Shown piece after piece: positions 55,447-64,000 of a stretch of 64,000 bases of DNA. The notes under the pieces are model-generated. The model had not been told where the DNA came from. It did not search any database and saw only the letters and a list, made by a program, of their open reading frames with translations. Every line of letters begins with the position of its first letter. Within the stretch, counting starts at the first letter, position 1. The DNA is from Paguma larvata (lineage: Eukaryota; Chordata; Mammalia; Carnivora; Viverridae): contig CM057823.1 of the NCBI GenBank assembly GCA_030068075.1, forward strand, positions 12,930,485 through 12,994,484, given 5' to 3'. Both the position numbers and the translations under genes were made by a program.

Positions 55447-55644
55447 TTTGAAGTTTATTTATTTTGAGAGAGAGAGAGTGCCAGTGTGTGTGGGGAAGGG
55501 GCAGAGAGAGAGGGAGAGAGAGAATCCCAAGCAGGCTCCTCAATGTTAGCGTGGAGCGCCATGTGGGGCTTGAACTCATGAACCTTAAGATCATGACCTG
55601 AGCTGAAGTCGGAAGCTTAAACAGTTGAGCTACCTAGATGCCCT
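55447..55644 (-). mobile_element. CAN-SINE
   Basis: A perfect 15-bp duplication TGTTTATATACTTTT lies at 55432-55446 and 55645-55659, although the body is diverged (GAGCTACCTAGATGCCC head). Confidence 0.93.
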
Positions 55645-55739
55645 TGTTTATATACTTTTCTCAATAGATGAGAAAAAATTAAGCTTTATGAATATTTAAT
55701 GTATATTTTGACAGTAGCTCATATGTAAATTTGTACATT

Positions 55740-55962
55740 GAGTGCCTGGGTGGTTCAGCTGGTTAAGTGACCCACTCTTGATTTCAGCTCAGGTCATGAT
55801 CTCATGGTTTGTGGGACTGAGTCCCCAGTTGGACTGTGCTCTGACAGCGTGGAGCCTGCTTGAGATTCTCTCTCTCCCGCTCTCTGCCCCTCCCCTACTC
55901 ACTCACCTTGTGCCCACACATGCATGCATGCTCTCTCTCTTTCGAAATAAATAAACTCAAAA
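55740..55962 (+). mobile_element. CAN-SINE
   Basis: Flanks AATTTGTACATT (55728-55739) and AATTCATACATT (55963-55974). Contains ATGCATGCATGC near the tail. Confidence 0.92.
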
Positions 55963-56163
55963 AATTCATACATTAATGTACATACAAAGGGGGTCCATGT
56001 TTACACATTCACATTTTGTTTTTACTGATAGGGGTTCTCGATCTAAAAAGTACGCAAGGCGCCAGAGAAGAACATCATGTTTACGTGAGCCCCTGAAGGC
56101 AGGGATCATGGCCAACACTTCTTTGCTTTCTTCAGATGGCCCGGCACAGTGATTGGAAGACAC

Positions 56164-57035
56164 AAAAAATGATGGATGGCAGTTATCTGGATTTTTTTTT
56201 CCCTGCTTGCTTGATTAATGAGGTCAAAGATCACAGATGCTGTTCAGTTCAGGACAATTAACTTTTCACTGGAAAAAACAAAATCAGCAGGTGGTACCTC
56301 TGGCCTGTGGTTCCCCATACCACTTTTAAACACTTATGATCAGTTGTAGGAAACAACTGAAAATAGAAGTCCCGTTGACATAAGTCAGTAGAATTATCTC
56401 AGTCTATAAAGGGCAGAATATTCCATATTTACTATACGCTTTCCCCTCTGGGCTTCATGAATCAGAGAAGCTGTGCCTGCTCCCTGATTGAAGCATAAAC
56501 TCACTCAAGTTGGCCAATGTGAAGCCGGAGGGTCATGGGGGCACAGGCAGTTAGTATATGTTGGAACCTTTTATGCTTTACTTACATACGTCCGGTGGTG
56601 TGCAACTCCTTGTCTCTTCGGAAGGACTCTACTCCTTATGTTGACTTGAACTCTGCTTCTCCATGACTTCTGTTCGTGGGTTTAGAGCTTCCCAGCTCCA
56701 AACAAGCCTCTTCCACAGAAGTGCTTCCCAAGGGCTTAAGGAGCACTTCTTGTGTCTCCAATAGATTTTTCTGCTGCAGGTTAGAAATTCTTAGTCTTTT
56801 CAAGCTTAGTGAGTTCACATCCTAGTTATCCTCCTTAAAATGAAGTCCAGCTTGTCAGTCTCCCCTGGCGTGTAGTGCCTAGCACTATATGTAATTATCA
56901 AGACATGGGCTGGGGAGTGTAGGCCAGGCATCCCCACTGCCCCCCACCCTGAACACTGCGTTTCTATTAAGTAGATGAGCATGGAGTTGGGTGGTTCTTG
57001 TAGACGCATCACATGGAAGACACCCATTAAGCCTT
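56164..57035. other. Intergenic, nothing recognised
   Basis: Unique-looking apart from a weak L2/MIR-like tail just before it (56085-56160). Confidence 0.4.
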
Positions 57036-57039
57036 CGGT

Positions 57040-57610
57040 TCAGGAAATCCCCTCTCTCTTCACTATGAACGAGGTATTTGCACCCCTATATTTATTGCAG
57101 CATATTTACAATAGACAAGATATGGAAGCACCCCAAGCATCCATTGATAGATGAATGGATAAGGAAGACATGGTATGTGTGTGGAATATTACTCAGCCAT
57201 AAAAAAGAATGAAATCTTGCCATTCATGACGACCTGGATGAACCTAGAGGGTGTTCAGTGAAATAGGTCAGACAGAGAAAGATAAATACCATATGATTTC
57301 ACTTATATGTGGAATCTAAAAAAACAACAAAACCAGACTCATAAATACAGAGAACAAACTGGTGGTTGCCAGAGGGGAGGTGGGCAAAATAAATAAAGGG
57401 TATTAAGAAGTACAAACTTCCAGTCATAAGATAAATAAGTCGCAGGGATGAAAAGTACAGCATAGGAATATAGTCAGAGTATCGCAATAACATTGTATGG
57501 TGACAGATGGTGGCCCCTCTTATTCTGGTGAGCATTGCATAAGGTATAGAATTGTCAAATCACTGTGTGGAACACGTGACACTAACCTAACATGGTTTGT
57601 CAACTAAACA
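57040..57610 (+). mobile_element. Old L1M 3' end
   Basis: ATTACTCAGCCATAAAAAAG, CACTTATATGTGGAATCTAA and GGTGGTTGCCAGAGGGGAGG are conserved L1 3' landmarks. No intact frame. Confidence 0.85.
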
Positions 57611-57789
57611 AGAAAAGAAAAAGGGAATGATGAATCTTTTTTTCACTTTCTTTCCCCAAACCCAAATTCAGAATTTTCACGGTACTATGGACTTTAGAGG
57701 GAAAAGCGCTATAATTTAGAGCATTGGCTATTTGCAGGGCTCTGTGCTCTTTGGATCCTGACCAATAATGAGGACACAGGCTGATTTAT

Positions 57790-58165
57790 GTTTTGTAGGC
57801 AGGGTGTACATCCTCTTTTGCATTCTTCTCTTTCCTCTTTACAGGACGCTACACGTGCATTTTGGTGTATCAACAGCAACTGCAAACTTAATTCCTTCTA
57901 CTAGCAACATAACACCCATTGTCTTAACGTACCATGGTTTCCATAACCCCTTTCCCAATTTTGGGCATTGGGCTGCATCCCATTTTTCCAGTTCTGAATG
58001 GTGTTACCATAAATATCTTTGTGCTTTTTGTTTTCCTTTCTCTTTTGCATATTTCCTTGGAGTATATTCTAAAAATGGGACAATTAGGTCAAAGTGTACG
58101 AACGGTTTTAAAGCTCTTTTTTTTTATATATGGCCAGACTGAACTCTAGAGGGGATAGATACTTT
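57790..58165 (-). mobile_element. Old L1M fragment, antisense
   Basis: GGGCATTGGGCTGCATCCC, AAATATCTTTGTGCTTTTTG and GGTCAAAGTGTACG match reversed L1M text. Confidence 0.55.
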
Positions 58166-58344
58166 TCAAAAAGCCTAAAGAAGACAGTGGGGGCTGGAGA
58201 AACTGCAGCTTAACTGGAAAAGTAGTTCTGCATGTGATATCAGACCTCCTTCCTGGTCCTCCCCCCTTAGCTCCAGGGAGCTACATGTGAGAGACGGGGT
58301 GTCAACGACCTGCACCCTCAGCAGGCCTGTCTGAGCATCTTGCT

Positions 58345-58525
58345 TCTCTGTGAGAGAATTTTAAACTCTTGAGAGATTGCAAAACCTGACCTGGATTTTG
58401 CCAGCACCTTGCTGTGAGCTCTTAGATAAGTCACCTCATCGCTCTGAGCCTGATTCCTTCCTCATTTGTACATGAGGTTACATGATAGTCCCTACTCGGG
58501 GTTCTGAGAGGATATTTATACAGTG
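58345..58525 (+). mobile_element. MIR element
   Basis: CTGTGAGCTCTTAGATAAGT, then CCTCATTTGTACATGAGG, then GGGTTCTGAGAGGAT follow MIR order. Confidence 0.75.
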
Positions 58526-58870
58526 CTGGGCTATTGTCGTTGCCCAAGACCCAGTTGGTGTGAGGGGACCGTGTGTTTTCTCCTTTCTTCTTTGTACTGC
58601 CGGGGTCCAGCTTTGCGCCTGCCCCAGGGTTGATAAATGGACATCTATTGTGGAATGCATGGACTGTCTTCACCCATGATCTTGACTGATAGTGTTTGGG
58701 AACTGGAAAAACATAATAGAAAAGCTTGTGAAATAATATATCTTTAAAGTGTGAAGAAAGGCCTGCACTTGAATGTTTGTAGGACGTGCCAAGTTTGGGG
58801 CCTGTACTTTGATACATTCACTGAGTCTAATATGTTCCTGTAGAACAAGCATCTCCAGTTTCTTTTTTTA

Positions 58871-59075
58871 CATTAAAAAAAAGTTTATTTATTTATTTTG
58901 AGAGAGAGAGAGAGAGAGAGAGTAGGGGAAGGGCAGAGAGAGAGGGAGAGAGAGAATCTCAAGCAGGCTCTGCACTGTCAGCAGAGCCCAATGCTGGGTT
59001 CGAACTCACAAACTGCAAGATCATGACCTAAGCCAAAGTCAGACGCTTAACTGACTGAGCCGCCAAGGTGGCCCT
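58871..59075 (-). mobile_element. CAN-SINE with GA run
   Basis: A GA run of about eleven units lies at 58900-58922. Head is slightly altered (GCCGCCAAGGTGGCCC). Confidence 0.9.
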
Positions 59076-59389
59076 CCATTTTTTTGAGAACTCCAAAAAT
59101 GTAAGAGTTTGTAGACAAGATGGGCTGGAAGCTTAGTGAGAGAGGTCAGAGTAAGCTGTTTGTTTCAGAGAAAGCTGCTTCAGGTAAGGTCCTGGGTCTC
59201 CAAGTCTCCAGGATGTTTATAGCATCCCATGGTCTCTGAGAGGGATTGGGATGATGTGTTCCAAACCTGCCTTGCATTTCTACCGTATCCTTCCTGCTAC
59301 TGGAGAAGGATGCAGAGAAGTGAAATGATGCTCGTGTAGGTGGCCCCCTTCCACTGGGTAGAAATTTCTTCCATTCTCCAATGTTCTAG

Positions 59390-59872
59390 GTTAATAACAG
59401 TCACAAATTCTCGCTACTTCTCCCATTGAGAGGTAAAGTCTAGTGCCCCTCTGCTTGGAGCTGAGCTGGCCTTCGTGACTTGCTTGATTGGGAAAAGTGC
59501 TCCACAAGTGACATTCTGAAAAATTGCAGCTTCTATCTGAGTCTCTTGGGACACTTACCCTGGGAGCCCTGAGCCGCCATATAAGTCCTTGAGTACCCCA
59601 AGACTCCATGCTATAGAGGCCAAAGAAACATGCTCTGGTAAGTCGTTCAAGGCCCCCCAGGGCTCTAGACATGTGAGTGGAGCCATATTGAACCTTCCAG
59701 GTGAGGGCACCGCCAACCAATCACACCGACTGACCTCAGTTGATGCCACGTGGAACAGAAAAATTGTCCAATTGAACTCTCCCAGATTCTTGACCCACAG
59801 AATCATGAGATAGGATATTGTTTTAACCCGCTAAGTTCTGGGGAAGTTTATTATGCAGAAACAGGTAAGTGA
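59390..59872 (+). mobile_element. MLT1-class LTR, solitary
   Basis: GAGCTGGCCTTCGTGACTTG, then CTTGACCCACAGAATCATGA, then GTTTATTATGCAGAAACAGG keep the MLT1 order. Confidence 0.7.
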
Positions 59873-59875
59873 ACA

Positions 59876-60635
59876 TCAGGGTTACCTGGGCTGAGCCTTG
59901 GCTCTGCTGCATGTCTTTTAATCAGCTCTCCACTCAGCAGAACTTGCACTGGGGTTTGTGATCCCCCTTCTCACTGTTTGGACTAAATCTCGGAGGCCGT
60001 GCAGAAGTCATTGACGTCAGTTGTCCCATTTGACAGGATTCCCTAAATGTATTTTTGGACTGCAGTCTATTATTTACGATCCTTTGTTGAATTTTACAGT
60101 CAAATAGGGCAGGAGTGGGCAATGTTCCAGAATCCCAGCTAGATGGACTTTTCCGTTGCGTTTAAAGAGGAAATGACAAAGCAAAAATCTCTAGAGCTGC
60201 TCTTGTTAAACTCGACCCCCCACCAGTTAAGGTGTGGGGTGACTCTACTGTATGGTGGCCCCATTCTGAGAGTCTCAAACCCTAAATGAGGACCTGCTTA
60301 GAGCACCCAGATATTTAGGACAGTCAGCACATCTTCTTGACTGCTTTCAGCTCTCTTCGGGTGACCCAAGAGATTTGATTTAAATGTATTTTATCTGAAT
60401 TTATTAAAAAACTTGAGAAGGTTAAAAATGTACATTCCCTTGCCGATGTGTCCATGTGCCGCATGACTCTTAGCAGGGCTCAGATACGGAGGAAGAATCC
60501 AATATGATGATACAATTGACTTTCCAGTTTTTGGGTTTCTCTGCCATGGCATGACATTTATTAACTAAGAAATTAATCATTAAGGGTATTAATGGAATCG
60601 GTCCAGTTGGCTACATTGCTCCTTACACAAGGGAA
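59876..60635. other. Intergenic, nothing recognised
   Basis: No gene and no nameable repeat. Confidence 0.4.
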
Positions 60636-60949
60636 CTGATTAACTTCTGGCCTTGCCCAATATCCCTGATGAACATAGATACAAAAATTCTCAAAAACAA
60701 AAACAAAAACAAGAACACGCGAGCAGACCAAATTCAACAATACCTTTAAAAAAAAAACATTCACCATGATCAAGCAAGATTGATTCCTGCGTTGCCTGGG
60801 TTGTTCAGTACTCACAAGTCAATCAATGTGATGCATCACATCAATAAGAGAAAGGATAAGAAACATATGATCATTTCACTAGATGCAGAAAAAACATTTG
60901 GCAAAGCACAACATCCATTCATGATAGAAACCCTCAAGGAATTAGTATC

Positions 60950-61129
60950 TTTTAGTTAATTTGTAAATTTTTAAATTTACATCCAATTTAGTTAGCATAC
61001 AGTGCAATAATGATTTCAGGACTAGATCCACTGATTCATCTCCAATGTATAACACCCGGTGCTCATCCCAACAAGTGTCTTCCTTAATGCCACTTGCTCA
61101 TTTAGCCCATCCTCCTACCCACAACCCCT
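60950..61129 (-). mobile_element. L1 3' UTR fragment nested in the L1, antisense
   Basis: TTAGTTAGCATACAGTGCAA and CCGGTGCTCATCCCAACAAG are reversed carnivore L1 3' UTR. It interrupts ORF2 after GAAACCCTCAA. Confidence 0.85.
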
Positions 61130-61140
61130 CAAATTAGGTT

Positions 61141-61341
61141 TTTTTTCCAAAAATTTTTAAATGTTTATTTATTTTTGAGAGAAAGGGAGACAGAGCTTGA
61201 GCCGGGGAGGGACAGAGAGAGGAAGGCTCCAGACTCTGAGCTGTTGGCACAGAGCTCAATATGGTGCTTGAATTCACAAACTGTGAGATCATGACCTGAG
61301 TCAAAATCAGAAGCTTAATCAACTTTGTTGGTTAAAACCAA
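61141..61341 (-). mobile_element. CAN-SINE nested in the L1, head replaced
   Basis: CAAATTAGGTT flanks it at 61130-61140 and 61342-61352. The last bases of the head are not SINE-like (TTTGTTGGTTAAAACC instead of the usual GAGCCACCCAGGCG). Confidence 0.88.
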
Positions 61342-61622
61342 CAAATTAGGTTTAGAGGGAACATACCTCAACATAATAAAGGCTATCTATGAAAACCCCA
61401 CTTTTAATATCAGCCTTAACGGGGAAAAGAATGAGGGCTTTTCTCCTAAGGTCAAGAACAAGACAAGGATGTCCACTCTCACCACTTTTATTCAACATAG
61501 TACTGGAAGTCCTAGTTACAGCAATCGGACAACAAAAAGAGAGAAAGGGAATCCAAATTAGTAAGGAAGAAGTAAAGTTTTCACTATTTGCAGATGACAT
61601 GATATGATACATAGAAAACCTG

Positions 61623-61853
61623 GGGGGCGCCTGGGTGGCTCAGTCGGTTAAGTGGCCGACTTCGGCTCAGGTCATGATCTCACAGTTTGTGGGTTCAAGC
61701 GCCATGTTGGGGAGTGGAGCTCTGTGCTGACAGCTCAGAGCCTGGAACCTGCTTAGGATTCTGTGTCTCCCTCTCTCTCTGCCCCTCCCCCATTCATGCC
61801 CTGTGTCTCTCTCTCTCAAAGGTGAATAAACGTTAAAAAAAATTAAAAAAAAA
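61623..61853 (+). mobile_element. CAN-SINE nested in the L1, near consensus
   Basis: A perfect 10-bp duplication AGAAAACCTG lies at 61613-61622 and 61854-61863. A GGGGAGTGGA insertion sits in the middle region. Confidence 0.95.
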
Positions 61854-61859
61854 AGAAAA

Positions 61860-61936
61860 CCTGAAAGACTCCACCAAAAACCTGAAAGACTCTACCCAAA
61901 AACTGCTAGAATTGGTAAACAAATTGGTAAACAAAT
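61860..61936 (+). repeat. Two short tandem duplications within L1 ORF2
   Basis: CTGAAAGACTC-containing units of about 21 bp occur twice (from about 61860 and 61881), followed by ATTGGTAAACAA twice (61911-61936). Intact L1 has single copies. Confidence 0.85.
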
Positions 61937-61972
61937 TTAATAAAGTTACAGAATACAAAATCAATGTACAGA

Positions 61973-62083
61973 GGAGTGCCTGGTTGGTTCAGCCAGTGGA
62001 GCATGTGTCTCTTGATCTTGGGGTAGAAAGTTTGAGCCCCATGTTAGGGGTAGAGTTTACTTAATGAAAAAAATTCTAAGAAA
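61973..62083 (+). mobile_element. Short tRNA-headed SINE nested in the L1
   Basis: A perfect 16-bp duplication AAAATCAATGTACAGA lies at 61957-61972 and 62084-62099. Confidence 0.95.
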
Positions 62084-63537
62084 AAAATCAATGTACAGAA
62101 ATCTGTTGCATTTCTCTACAGCAATAACGAACCCCAGAAATAGATATTAAGAAAACGGTTCAATTTATAATTGCACCAAAATTAATAAAATACCCTAAAC
62201 AAAGAAATGAAAGACCTGTACTTTGAAAACTATAAAACACTGATTAAAGAAATTAAGGATGACCCAAAGAAATGGAAACATATCCCGTGCTCATGGATTG
62301 AAAGAATAAATACTGTTAAGATGTCTATACTACCCAAAGCAATGCACATATTTAATGCAATCCCTATCAAAATACCAACAGTTTTTACAGAACTAGATCA
62401 AACAATCCTAATATTTGCATAAAATCAGAAAAAAACCTGAATAGCTAAAGTAATCTTGAAAAAGAAAAGCAAAGCTGGAAGCATCACAATTCCTGACTTT
62501 AAGTTATATTACAAAGCTGTAGCCATCGAAACAGTTTGGTACTGGCACAAAAAGAGGCACACAGGTCAATGAAACAGAATAGAAAACCTAGAAATAAATC
62601 CACAACTATATGGTCAATTAATTGTCAACAAAGCAGGAAAGAATATCTAATGGGAAAAAGACAGTCTCTTCAACAAATGGTGATGGGAAAACTGGACAGT
62701 AACATGAAGAAGAATGAAACTGAATCACTTTCTTATACCATACACAAAAATAAATTCAAAATGGACTAAAGACCTAAATATGAGACCTGAAATCATAAAA
62801 ATCCTAGAAGAGAATCCTAGAGTCCAGTAACTTCTTTGACAGAGGCTGTAGCAACTTCTTCCAAGATAGATCTCCTGAGGCAAGGGAAGCAAAAACAAAA
62901 ATAAGCTGCTCGGACTACATCAAAATAAAACGCTTCTGCACAGCAAAGGAAATAATCAACAAAACTAAAAGACAACCTACAGAACGGGAGAGGATATTTG
63001 CAAATAACATATCCAATACAGGGTTAATATCCAAAATATACAAAGAACTTATATAACTCAACACCCAAAAAACATGGGCAAAAGACATGAAGAGACATTT
63101 CTCTAAAGAAGACGTCCAGATGGCCAACAGACACATGAAAAGATGCTCAATATCACTCATCATCAGGGAAATGCAAATCAAAACCACAATAAGATATCAC
63201 CCCACACCTGTCAGAATGGCTAAAATCAACAACACAAGAAAAAACAGGTGTTGGCAAGGATGTGGAGAAAGAGGAAACCTCATGCATTATTGGTGGGAAT
63301 GAAAATTGGTGCAGCCACTGTGAAAAATGGTATGATGGTTCCCCAAAAAATTAAAAATAGAACTACCTTATGATTCGGAAGTTGCGCCATTAGGTATTTA
63401 CACAAAGAATACGAGAACACTAATTCAAAGGGATACATGCACCCCTATGTATAGCAGCATTATTTACAATAGCCAAGATATGGAAGCAGTGCAAGTGTCC
63501 ATCGGTTGATGCATAGATAACAAAGATGTGGTATATA

Positions 63538-63572
<35 letters not shown>
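63538..63572 (+). repeat. CA microsatellite
   Basis: About 17 CA units inside the L1 3' region, where the carnivore L1 normally carries a shorter CA-rich piece. Confidence 0.97.
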
Positions 63573-63577
<5 letters not shown>

Positions 63578-63717
63578 GAATATTATTCAGCCATAAAAGA
63601 GAATGAAATCTTGCCATTAGCAATTGTAGAGAGTATAATGCTAAGTGAAATAAGTCGGTCAGAGAAAGTCAAATACTATAAGTTTTCACTCATATGTGGA
63701 ATTTAAGAAATAGAACA

Positions 63718-63919
63718 GGGGCGCCTGGGTGGCTCAGTCGGTTGAGCGTCCGACTTTGGCTCAGGTCATGATCTCGCTGTCCGTGGGTTCAAGCCCTGCA
63801 TCGGGCTCTGTGCTGACAGTTCAGAGCCTGCTTCGGATTCTGTGTCTCCCTCTCTCTGCCCCTCCCCCACTCATGCTCTGTCTCTCTCTGTCTCAAAAAT
63901 AAATAAACATTAAAAAAAA
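63718..63919 (+). mobile_element. CAN-SINE nested in the L1 3' UTR, recent
   Basis: A perfect 17-bp duplication ATTTAAGAAATAGAACA lies at 63701-63717 and 63920-63936. The head GGGCGCCTGGGTGGCTCAG is exact consensus and the tail is pure A. Confidence 0.97.
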
Positions 63920-64000
63920 ATTTAAGAAATAGAACAAATAAACAAGGGAAAAAACTAAGAGAGAGAGAGAGAGAAATCAAGAAATAGACTCTTAATTGCA

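Larger units (their letters stand above)
60640..64000 (+). mobile_element. Carnivore L1, ORF2 and 3' region, broken and heavily interrupted, runs off the window
   Basis: Plus-strand text encodes L1 ORF2 from the reverse-transcriptase domain ([20 protein letters not shown] then FADDM at 61389-61607) through [19 protein letters not shown] (62207) and the C-terminal [17 protein letters not shown] (63250-63302) into the 3' UTR. The ORF is split by frameshifts and stops and by at least five later insertions, so it cannot make reverse transcriptase. The 5' half of the element is absent. The 3' end continues beyond position 64000. Confidence 0.92.

Noticed and set aside
61389..63302. Possible active L1 reverse transcriptase
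   Set aside because: Conserved RT words are visible, but the frame is broken by frameshifts, stops and SINE insertions, and the 5' half is missing.
63538..63572. Regular short repeats as a CRISPR-like array
   Set aside because: It is a simple CA microsatellite inside an L1 in a mammalian genome; no repeat-spacer structure exists anywhere in the window.
14619..63919. Possible tRNA-Lys genes (box A and box B in many places)
   Set aside because: Every instance is the head of a SINE followed by CT-rich or A-rich SINE sequence; no cloverleaf-complete standalone tRNA was found.

Overview
This is vertebrate nuclear DNA, and almost certainly from a cat-family carnivore (Felidae). The tell is the dominant interspersed repeat: about fifty copies, on both strands, of a roughly 200-bp tRNA-Lys-derived CAN-SINE. 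Each has a head reading like GGGCGCCTGGGTGGCTCAG, a CT-rich microsatellite and an A-rich tail, which is the felid form and differs clearly from the dog form. No bacterial, plasmid or viral gene organisation is present.

The only protein-coding exon I can support lies on the minus strand at 9746-9811. It encodes the first 22 residues of RBPMS (RNA-binding protein with multiple splicing, HERMES) and ends at a GT splice donor. It sits in a strong CpG island (about 9560-11100) that must hold the promoter. Because the gene reads leftwards, positions 1-9745 are the start of RBPMS intron 1, and everything above about 10.5-11 kb is 5' flanking or intergenic DNA. The RNA-recognition motif and the rest of the protein lie outside the window. 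From memory, RBPMS lies far from its upstream neighbour (DCTN6) in other mammals, which fits the absence of any other gene here.

Layout: 1-9.7 kb is RBPMS intron 1, with four SINEs in its first 6.3 kb and none near the exon. 9.56-11.1 kb is the CpG-island promoter and exon 1. 11.1-14.6 kb is promoter-flanking DNA with only ancient MIR, L2 and MLT1 remnants. 14.6-64 kb is dense repeat territory: CAN-SINEs (many with exact target-site duplications), a second shorter (about 100 bp) tRNA-headed SINE class, MLT1 LTRs (two cases of one LTR inside another), a MER5-like DNA transposon, L2 and MIR fossils, several old L1M pieces, and three younger carnivore L1 insertions. The last L1 runs off the right edge and carries several later insertions.

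There are no genes acting together here. The interest lies in the RBPMS promoter architecture and in the insertion chronology of the mobile elements. I saw no convincing sign of a new protein-coding system, CRISPR array or RNA gene, and no functional transposon ORF.
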